Source of the DNA: Chamaea fasciata
Taxonomy: Eukaryota > Chordata > Aves > Passeriformes > Sylviidae
Direction of reading: 5' to 3'
Assembly (NCBI GenBank): GCA_029207755.1
Contig: JARCOQ010000006.1
Location: 70,282,093-70,346,092, forward strand
DNA: 64,000 bases
Made by a program: the position numbers and the translations under genes. The notes beneath the pieces are model-generated. The model worked only from the letters and a program-made list of their open reading frames with translations. It did no database searches and had not been told where the DNA came from. Shown here piece by piece: positions 56,701 through 64,000 of the stretch; the stretch's first letter is position 1, and each line of letters begins with the position of its first letter.

Positions 56701-59700
56701 CGAGCTCCAGGAGAGCAACGTCCGTCTGAAGCTGACCATTGTGGACACGGTGGGCTTTGGCGATCAGATCAACAAGGACGACAGGTAAACCATGCTCTGC
56801 CGGGACAGAAATCCCAGTGCTGCTGCGCTCTCCAGGGCCTCCCTCGCTGTTCTGGGGCAGTTTCCCAATCCCGTGAGCGATGCTGCTAACCCTGTGGAGA
56901 GAAGGGCAGGCCCAGGGCAGCGGGGCTTAGGGAGAGCCTTTGTTCTCCTGCTGTGTCCTGGCACATATGGCTGTGGTGGGTGTGATTTGCTCTGTCCTCC
57001 GGTTTGAGGCTCCTCAGTCCCCCTTTGCTCTTTTTTTTTTTTTTTTTTTTTTTAATGGGGCTTTCTCTAATATTTCTCCCGATGTGAGGCCTTACTGCTT
57101 TCTTTGCACGTGTCTCTGAGGTTTTCAATATCTCATGGTCAGAGACAGAATTTCCATAAGCCAGGAAACCAGAGCAGCAATCATTTTACAGTGATATCTA
57201 TGAAGCTGCCCTTGGTGGAGGGGGAACGCACAGAACAGTTTTCTTCCCAGAGGCACGAACAGTTAATTTGAGGAAGGACACGTTACACTGCATGAGCTGC
57301 TTTGTCTCCAACTAAATGGTCCCATCAAAGTCCATGAATGGTGCAGTTGTCTTCCGAGCTTTACTCACAGGCTTCAGTTCCTGAGAAGTCCCTCTTACCT
57401 TGTGACTCTCCCGTCCCTCTTTTAAGATGATGAGATTTTGGACAAGCTAGGGGAGTAGGTCATGATTTAATCTTTAATTTTTTTTTTGTTAGACGATTTT
57501 CAGTGAGATTGGCAGAGCAGCAGCTCAGACTTGAAGAGACTGCCAAACGTTGTTTTTCAGGTGCAGCAGTCTTGTGTGGTTTCCACGCGCCTAAAATCGG
57601 GGGCTGCCGTGTCTGTTGTGCTTTGTCTGTGCACCAAGTGGAATCGCACCCTTGTGAAGGAGGGGCTGTAGGTTGGTGGGGAGGGTCCTAAAAGCAGCGC
57701 TTGTCCTGCACCGTACAGAGCTCCCCTGAAGCTTCCTGAGTGTCCGTCCGTGGGCTGTGTGGTCCCGGCAGCCAACTCCCTGGTTTTCTCTGCGCCTTCT
57801 CTCTCCAGCTACAAGCCCATAGTAGAGTACATCGACGCACAGTTCGAGGCCTACCTGCAGGAAGAGCTGAAGATCAGGAGATCCCTGTTCAACTACCACG
57901 ACACGCGGATCCACGCCTGCCTGTACTTCATCGCTCCCACCGGACACTCGCTCAAGTCCCTGGACTTGGTCACCATGAAGAAGCTCGACAGTAAGGTACT
58001 TGCTGCCTGTGTCACCGCGGCCCTGTGGCGCTTTCATTACCGTGCCGTCTGCTCAGAATAACGTCTGGGTTTAGTAGGGGAGAATCGCAGACAAAAAGTG
58101 TGGGAAGTGTACCTTGGGCAGGCTGCTGCGATGGGTCCTTGCTCTGCTTCACATGCTGCAGAGATTTATTGGGAGTTTGGACTCCTACTCTTTTCCAGCT
58201 CTACCTCGGGTAGGGAACTTGGCCACGTGCTCCCCAGCTAATCTTTAAAGTCAATAAAGACAGTTCAGGTTGTCTATCTAATCAGTGAAAAACAAATGGA
58301 AGTGCTGTGTCTGCTCGCTCTGACCACATCCAGCTAGACAAACACAGTGATTTGATCTGCTGTGGCAAATGCAGTGGTGTTCTAGCTGTAATGTCATCAA
58401 CAGGAATCCAAATAAATACGTTACTTGGCATCTGCTTTTCCAGGTACCCTCGTGGGCTTGGTTTAAACCATGGTTCAAAGGAGGTTGCACCTCTTCTAGG
58501 AAAAATAACTGAGGTACAAATGTAGAGCCTGAGTACCTAAACTGAGCCTTCTCTGTGCTCCTTTCTGCCGTGATTAAGCAATTTAAATCAATCCACTGCG
58601 CACCTTCGGCTCACTGGATCCTGAGTCTGCAGGACATCAATGATGACAGTGGATCTTTGTTTTCTAGAGAGGCCAGATGATTGGGTTTTATGTGGAGAAA
58701 GTTCCTTGCCTTCTTCAGCTGAAAATAAGGTTATGGAGGTTTATCCAAAGTGAGCTAATTGACATTCCTGTCCTATCTTTTGGCCAAGGGAGATTTAATA
58801 ACTCCAAACAGAATTAAGTGATGTAATAGAGGAGGATTTTCAAGTACTGTAGCTAAAACCCCTCCAAATAGGTGGAGATTACTGTTATCCTCAGTACAAT
58901 TTCTGTCTGCTGTTGCAGAGAAAAGCAAACCTGCAAGATCAAAAGCAGAAACTGTTCCTCTGGAGGGAGGAGAAAGGGAAAGAAGGCAGGATCTTTATCC
59001 TTGCCAGCAGGCTGTCTAGGGAAGAGAGTCAATAACTCATCTCAGAGCCGTGCAGGGAGGAGTGAACCCTGCTCCTGCAGTGCAGCCCTGTCCAAGGGCA
59101 CGTGAGGGCACGCAGGTGGGGGAAGTGTGCCTGTGTTACTGCCAGCCCCTGTCCTGTGTGTCCCAGGGCTGGACAGGCACCATCTGCTTCCCGTGGGGTG
59201 CCAGCAGCGCTGCTGTCCCTCCAGTGTCCCTGGTGACACTCCCCAAGCCAGGGCCCGTAACAGGCTGTTGTCTGAGCAGGGCTCCTGCAGTCATCCAGCC
59301 AGCTGCAGTACCAGGGGATGTGCAGAGATGGTCATTTCCTTTTTTACTCTTTTTGGAGCAGCTCATAATAATCTATGACAACATTTCCTGTCCAGCCAAT
59401 TCGGATGGGGGGGGGAGTACGACAGGACAGGAAATAGCACATTGCCAAATTGCATTTGACTTCTTTCTAAGGCCATCATCACCGCTGCCTGGAAATCCTG
59501 TCAGAGGTGGTGCTGCTGGCAGCAGCAGCCCCAGGGAAGGTCATCTGCTGTGGGGGTGCTGGCTGGTGGCACTTCAGGGCTGTCACTGCATGTCCTGCTC
59601 TGTCCTCTTCCAGTGACACAACCTGTGCAGCCCTGTCCTGTCTTGCAGGTGAACATCATCCCCATCATTGCCAAGGCTGACACCATTGCAAAGAACGAGT

Positions 59701-62527
59701 TGCACAAGTTCAAGAGTAAAATCATGAGCGAGCTGGTCAGCAACGGCGTCCAGATCTACCAGTTCCCGACCGACGAGGAGACGGTGGCCGAGATCAACGC
59801 CACCATGAGCGTACGTGATCTGGGGGGCTCGCTGCCCTTGCTTTGCCTGGGCCTGGCCTTGATGGCCGTGCCGTGCCTTACTTGGCTTTAAAACTGCCGT
59901 TTGATCAGCACGGGCATCAGCCTGGCCAGAAGGCTTTTGGGGGCCGGAGATACCTGGTCTGATACTTTTCGTTGTGTGCCAAGCACTTCGCCCCTGTTGC
60001 GGTTTTCACACCCTTCCCCTGTTGCAGCATTCCCGTCTCGGGAAAGGAAGAGGATGGGAGGCAGGGCCCCGATGCGGTCAGGGCAGAGAGCTGAGGTTTG
60101 GCTTTCCTGTCCCAAACGACCACTTGTAGCTTAGTGGGGGAGATCCATTCGCCGCCGCCTTTGGCACCAGCACTGCTGTTCCAGCGCTCCGGCTTTCACC
60201 TCCTCCCCTGCCTCTGGCAACGGGGCACTCTGGGCTAGACCAAACCAGACATCCTAGTGGGAGTTACCAAGGGAAGCAGCTGTTTGCCATGGGCCTGACT
60301 CGGGGTGCGAAGGGAATAACCTGAGCTCTGGGTTGCTGCCAGTGAGGTGTTGACTGACCCCAAGAGGATGTGCCAGTCCTAAAGCAAGTGCACTCAGATT
60401 AAGCTATTTCCTTGCTACTTGAAGGCTGTTGTGAGTTTTCCTTCATTCCATCCAGCTGAATGTCAGACCCTCTCCAAAGCTCCCTGTTGCCTCCTTTCCC
60501 TGTCTCTGTTGTTCTGAGCAGGGAGAAGCTGGCACAGAGGAGGGATGTGGCTCGACCTGGGTGCGTTGTGCGCAGTGTTCTGCCTTCCTCAGGTGCAGCC
60601 TGGCTGCTGGGAAACCCCTTTGCCGGATAACCCCATCTCTGCCCTGACATCTTCCCCTCCCACCCAGCCTCTGGCCACGGCTTGGGTGACACAGCTCCCG
60701 CTCGCAGAGCTTGCACCCAGCCCCCTTGGGTGCCGTTAAGGCAGGGAGAGTTCCACGGGGCTGGGGTGGCAGCTGAGGCGAGCTCCCCCCTGGCAGCAGC
60801 CACGCTTCTGGGAGTAGATCCCAGATTGTCGCCACCACACCCAAGGAGAGACCTGGACGGAGCGGAGTCAGTGACTCAGACGTGTCAGCCCAGGGCTGGG
60901 TCAGCTCCGCTCTTCCCCTTGCTCACAGCTTGGCCCTGTTTAAGAGGAAGCATTAGCAGTTCTTTGTAGCAGCAAAATCCCCCTGAATTTTGAGCCTGCC
61001 TTCCTTGAGAGGATGTACTTTGTTTTCTTTTTTATTGTTCCACGGTTCTCTTTCCTCGGTGTTCAAATTCAGTTCCAGTTCGTAAGACTTGTTCTGTGCT
61101 CAAGACAAGTAGTGCTTTGTAATCAAATGGGAAATATGTACATATCTTGTACTTTTAGGACTTCAGAATTTTGGGCTTTAAGTCTGTTCAGGTTTCTCAT
61201 CCAGATTGTCCTGTTGCTCTTCCTACAACACCAGACGAATTGCAAAGGCGTTTAAATAACTTAAATCCAGCAGAGCTGCCCCAGTAAGCAGCTTCCTCGA
61301 GAAACAATCCCTGGCAAGGCAGCAAAGGAAATCCCCAGCCTCATTGTCCCTTTCCTTTCTGTAGGTCCACCTTCCTTTTGCCGTGGTTGGCAGCACCGAA
61401 GAAGTGAAGATCGGCAACAAGATGGCCAAGGCCAGGCAGTACCCCTGGGGTGTCGTGCAGGGTATGTGACCAAAGGCACAAACGAGGCCTTCTCATCCTG
61501 TCCCCTTCTGATCCAAGATACTTTGGTCTCTGGATGGCCCTTACTGAAATCTGGCTTGAGAAAGCACAGCTTAGATCTGGACGTGGAGCCAAAAGCTCTT
61601 TCCTGCTGGAAGGCAGAGTTTGGCCAGGGCGCTGTTTGCAGCCCGGGCGTTACTGGAGCTGGCAAAAACACAGAGCTGATCCTTGCTTTCCAACCAGCAC
61701 TGAGAAGTACAGGGTTGAGATGGTGATGGTCTCCTTGCAGCTTCACTTGTGTATCCCATTGGAGAATGGCCCAGGAAGCTGCAGGGGAGCATTCACTGTG
61801 CGATTCTGCAAAACTCAGTAATACCAGCTGACCCCGAGGCAGCTTCAGAGGCTTCAGCTGTATTCACCAGAGGATGATACTGGGAAAAACAGGAAAGAAG
61901 TTGGATGTGTTTAGGAGGTTTTGGACTTGACCTGTATCCTGCTGGGTTCTTGCTGTTCCCAGAAAACTAGGACCAGATAGTTTGAGATCCAGTTTAGACT
62001 TTGCCTGTGTGAGCCCCTGTGAATGCCAGGATTTCGAGTGGGTTTGAGTGGGAGGTGAAATCCTGTGAGCAAACGGATCATCACCTTGCTGGTGCAAAAA
62101 TGGATGGGGAGACGGGAGCCCTGTGACAGATGGGCAACACAGAGATCTTGCAAATCCAGAGCAGGCCTGGCGCTCAGGCCCGTGCTGGTGTGGGGCGGCT
62201 TCAGCTCCAGATCAGCAAGGCGTTTTGGTGTGGGCTGACTTGGAGTTCTGCTTGTGTGCCTGGAGAACTCTGGGGTTCGCTACGCTGGGGAAGGGGAAAG
62301 GGGGAGCCCAGCTCCCGGGTGTAATGCTCTCTCCGTGGACCTTCTGTCATTCCTGCAGTTGAAAATGAAAACCACTGTGACTTTGTGAAGCTGCGGGAGA
62401 TGCTGATCCGAGTGAACATGGAGGACTTGCGGGAGCAGACGCACACCCGGCACTACGAGCTGTACAGGCGCTGCAAGCTGGAAGAGATGGGCTTCAAGGA
62501 CACGGATCCGGACAGCAAACCTTTCAG
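31531..62527 (+). CDS. SEPTIN11: SEPTIN11, exons 1-7 (GTPase domain and most of the septin unique element)
   Basis: Septin-11 is a filament-forming GTPase of the SEPT6 group, which assembles with SEPT2-, SEPT7- and SEPT9-group septins at the cell cortex, actin fibres and dendritic spines. Coding exons are 31531-31557, 54411-54525, 56589-56784, 57809-57995, 59649-59810, 61365-61461 and 62359-62527. These add to 953 bp, giving 317 whole codons plus part of codon 318, all in frame. Key motifs are the G1 P-loop GETGIGKST (48-56), G3 DTVGFGD (100-106) and G4 AKAD (183-186). The septin unique element follows from about [14 protein letters not shown]. The protein differs from remembered human SEPT11 at only a few places, for example Ala9 for Ser and NDDLRN for NEELRN. 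The SEPT6-group coiled-coil tail is coded beyond the window. SEPT6, SEPT8 and SEPT10 fit less well, and the neighbours support SEPT11. Confidence 0.96.
31631..31690. repeat. Perfect 10-bp G-rich tandem repeat, six copies
   Basis: Six exact copies of GCTGCCGGGG run without interruption 73 bases after the exon 1 donor. Further imperfect relatives follow to about 31720. The G-runs on + at 10-base spacing could form a G-quadruplex in the first-intron RNA or non-template DNA. That is inference. Confidence 0.95.
35716..35745. repeat. (CTG)10 trinucleotide repeat
   Basis: Ten uninterrupted CTG units on + in SEPTIN11 intron 1. Confidence 0.95.
47177..47240 (+). repeat. 64-base uninterrupted pyrimidine tract
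   Basis: A pure C/T run, mostly T, in SEPTIN11 intron 1. It is followed directly by AG at 47241-47242, so on + it looks like an unusually strong 3' splice-site tract. No exon is evident after it. Confidence 0.85.
47301..47319. repeat. T19 homopolymer
   Basis: A run of nineteen T in SEPTIN11 intron 1, within a longer pyrimidine stretch. Confidence 0.85.
51975..51998. repeat. A-rich homopolymer tract
   Basis: An AAAAAAG stretch followed by about 18 A on + in SEPTIN11 intron 1. No retroposed gene sequence is recognisable upstream, so this is treated as a simple repeat. Confidence 0.8.
54411..54525 (+). CDS. SEPTIN11: SEPTIN11 exon 2
   Basis: The 115-bp exon follows a GGTCCTACAG acceptor and codes [20 protein letters not shown] then [18 protein letters not shown], with the first base of Gly48. 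The donor is GTAGGT at 54526. This is the helix and first strand leading into the P-loop. Confidence 0.95.
54526..56588 (+). other. SEPTIN11: SEPTIN11 intron 2
   Basis: About 2.06 kb with no recognised gene or repeat. The AT-rich part around 55,590-55,870 contains a palindromic TTTGATCAAA and looks like a candidate enhancer. Confidence 0.85.
55590..55870. promoter_or_regulatory. Candidate intronic enhancer with TCF/LEF-type palindrome
   Basis: TTTGATCAAA at 55607-55616 reads as a TCF/LEF core on both strands. Nearby are ATTAATT, a CTCTTGCAG that mimics a splice acceptor, and moderately complex AT-rich sequence. The function is inference; conservation would have to be tested. Confidence 0.25.
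56589..56784 (+). CDS. SEPTIN11: SEPTIN11 exon 3 (P-loop and switch region)
   Basis: The 196-bp exon completes Gly48 and codes [20 protein letters not shown] through [14 protein letters not shown] and the first two bases of Ser113. It carries G1 (Lys54, Ser55) and G3 (Asp100, Gly103). The acceptor is CCGCTCAG and the donor GTAAAC. Confidence 0.96.
56785..57808 (+). other. SEPTIN11: SEPTIN11 intron 3 with a T23 run
   Basis: A 1,024-bp intron. A T23 homopolymer sits at 57031-57053. Nothing else is recognised. Confidence 0.85.
57809..57995 (+). CDS. SEPTIN11: SEPTIN11 exon 4
   Basis: The 187-bp exon follows CTCTCCAG and codes [20 protein letters not shown] through [20 protein letters not shown] and [15 protein letters not shown]. 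The donor is GTACTT. It includes the septin alpha2/beta4 region of the G domain. Confidence 0.96.
57996..59648 (+). other. SEPTIN11: SEPTIN11 intron 4
   Basis: A 1,653-bp intron with no recognised gene, RNA or repeat apart from a G-run at 59407-59414. Confidence 0.85.
59649..59810 (+). CDS. SEPTIN11: SEPTIN11 exon 5 (G4 motif)
   Basis: The 162-bp exon is phase 0 and codes 54 residues from [20 protein letters not shown] to [14 protein letters not shown] at 183-186 is the guanine-recognising G4 motif. The donor is GTACGT. Confidence 0.96.
59811..61364 (+). other. SEPTIN11: SEPTIN11 intron 5
   Basis: A 1,554-bp intron, moderately GC-rich, with no feature recognised. Confidence 0.85.
61365..61461 (+). 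CDS. SEPTIN11: SEPTIN11 exon 6
   Basis: The 97-bp exon follows TTTCTGTAG and codes [20 protein letters not shown] then [12 protein letters not shown] and the first base of Val262. The donor is GTATGT. This is the end of the G domain, with the FAVVGS strand. Confidence 0.96.
61462..62358 (+). other. SEPTIN11: SEPTIN11 intron 6
   Basis: An 897-bp intron with nothing recognised in it. Confidence 0.85.
62359..62527 (+). CDS. SEPTIN11: SEPTIN11 exon 7 (septin unique element)
   Basis: The 169-bp exon follows TTCCTGCAG and codes [40 protein letters not shown] and [15 protein letters not shown], ending with two bases of Ser318. The donor is [17 protein letters not shown] and [10 protein letters not shown] are hallmarks of the septin unique element. 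Confidence 0.96.
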
Positions 62528-64000
62528 GTAGGGACGTACAACTCGGGCGCTGCTGTGCTTCGCAGCCAGCTTGCTGTGCCGCTGCTCGGGGCTGCCTGCG
62601 GTTCCAGGCAGGAAAAGTGCAGCCGTGTCCGAGCGACAGGAAGGTAGCCCATGCTTTGGGGACATCCTGGGGTAAAGGATCTTTTGAGCCTCTCCACAAG
62701 CTGCTCCAAGGTGAGCTGTGAAGAGGGTGCCACAGTCTCATGCCCGAGGTTTGGCTGATGACCGAACGCGTAGCTCATTCTGTCAGACGGCTTTGTTGGT
62801 CGGAAGCCCAAGCTATTAGCCAGGAACAACAGCTGTGTGGGAATTTGGGAGGGAGCGTTTTCTCCTTTCATTTCCTGTTTCCCATTCCTCCCCAGCTTTT
62901 CCCCCAAAACTGCACCCCCTGCCTTAGAGCATCCCACGTTCCTCTCTGCCTCCCGGGGAAGGCAGTCAGAATTCCAGCGCACTGGCGGGGGGTTGCCCCT
63001 GTAACACACATGCGTGTCAGGGTTTGGCTTTGGTTTGGGGCCTTATTTCTGACTCGCTGAGTTGATGCAGCTGCACTTCTTCTGCAGCAGAAACGCGGGA
63101 ATCAGTCAAGCCCAGTTCTGTTACTAAGCCCAAGCGTGGAGCTTTATTGGATTTCCTTTCTGGAGAGCAATGGCTTAAGATGGGCTCAGCCCTTCCTTTG
63201 GAGGAATCTGAGGAATTTCCATTGCTTCCTGTACACGAGGCCTCTTTTGACCAAGCTATAAGTAGAATGGAAAAGAAAACGTACAGAATTTCTCCATCTG
63301 GTACGTGCTAGTTCAGAGCAGTTCGCTCTGGGTGCCTTCTCCCTCCAATAAACAAACAAAACCTATGATCCCAAGCTGTTCGGCTGAGGCTGATGGACAT
63401 CAGAAACGAGGGAGACGTTCTCTCAGAGCTCAGGGATCAAAAGGATGCTTCTCCCTGCATCTTGGCCCCGGGGAGCCGCAGGAACTGCTGCTCTTCAGCC
63501 AGCTTGCATCAGCCAGGAGCAGGGAGCCCTTGGCAAAACTCCGGGGGAGCAGGGCGGGAGGTCCCAGCAAACTGTTGGTGCTGTGTAGGGGCTTGTGTGG
63601 GGTGTGGAGAAGGGGGACTGGTGATGTCTGAGACCCTCACTTTGCTTGGCCGGGCTGCAGGAGGTCAGGAGGGAGCGCCAGGGTCCCGGCAGGCATCAGC
63701 TCCGTGGAATGGGGTCCCTCTGCACTGAGACCCTTCTGCTCTCCTGTGTCTGTTGTGGGCTGGATTCTCTGCCGCGCTGGTTAAGCTTTTCGAAATGCTC
63801 CTTTTTCAAATAATGTTATTTGCCGGGGCATCCTTCAATATGTGGGGGCGTGTTGGGAAATCAAGTTACTCTTGTAATTTAGGTTCATATGTTTGTGTAC
63901 TTAAAAGCCAATTCCCTCGTCATCTTTGCCTGTGAGAAGCTGCAGGGATCCCAGTTGGTTTGGACTGTTATTCCTTAGGGCTGTAATTGTTTTGGTTTTT
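62528..64000 (+). other. SEPTIN11: SEPTIN11 intron 7, running off the window
   Basis: No frame here matches the expected next segment (a LQETYEAKRNEFLGELQKK-like helix), so the following exon lies beyond the window. No repeat or RNA is recognised. Confidence 0.8.

Noticed and set aside
57031..57053. T23 run as the tail of a retroposed element on -
   Set aside because: The adjacent sequence matches no repeat or gene I recognise; treated as a simple homopolymer in intron 3.
1..64000. Bacterial-style systems (operons, CRISPR arrays, phage, toxin-antitoxin)
   Set aside because: All real genes are vertebrate with spliceosomal introns. No direct-repeat arrays with spacers or compact gene clusters were seen.

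Overview
This is vertebrate nuclear DNA and almost certainly a bird. Genes have GT-AG introns, CpG-island promoters, very few interspersed repeats, one degraded CR1 LINE 3' fragment, and one LTR of a type I recall from many bird genomes. The gene order SHROOM3 - SOWAHB - SEPTIN11 is that of human 4q21.1, which corresponds (from recall) to chicken chromosome 4. I cannot name the species. The LTR argues for a neoavian bird rather than a galliform, but weakly.

Layout. (1) 1-1.95 kb: the last two coding exons and 3'UTR of SHROOM3 on +, encoding the Rho-kinase-binding ASD2 domain. (2) 2-8.8 kb: intergenic DNA with an unexplained CpG-rich block at about 4.9-5.26 kb that ends in a strong splice donor, and a CR1 fragment at about 6.27-6.50 kb. 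(3) 8.84-11.53 kb: a complete four-exon prototype galectin gene on -, encoding 134 aa and most like chicken galectin CG-16/CG-1A. Its intron 1 holds a solo LTR in the sense orientation. (4) 11.7-25 kb: about 13 kb with no recognisable gene. (5) 25.12-27.27 kb: the single-exon SOWAHB gene on -, 716 aa, with an N-terminal SOWAH domain, a long proline-rich linker and C-terminal ankyrin repeats, lying in CpG-rich sequence. (6) 27.3-31.2 kb: spacer between the head-to-head SOWAHB and SEPTIN11 genes. (7) 31.2 kb to the window end: the SEPTIN11 CpG island and the first seven coding exons (codons 1-317 plus part of 318). They cover the whole GTPase domain and most of the septin unique element. The C-terminal coiled-coil exons lie beyond the window. 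Intron 1 is about 22.9 kb.

The genes do not form a pathway. SHROOM3 and SEPTIN11 both act on the cell cortex and cytoskeleton, SOWAHB is a poorly characterised ankyrin protein, and the galectin is a secreted or cytosolic beta-galactoside-binding lectin. No operon, CRISPR array, tRNA, rRNA or intact mobile element was found. I found no convincing previously undescribed system. The points most worth a second look are the galectin in this interval with its intronic LTR, the 14-residue proline-rich repeat unit in SOWAHB, the perfect 10-bp G-rich tandem repeat just after SEPTIN11 exon 1, the orphan CpG block with a splice donor, and a few AT-rich non-coding stretches that look like candidate enhancers.
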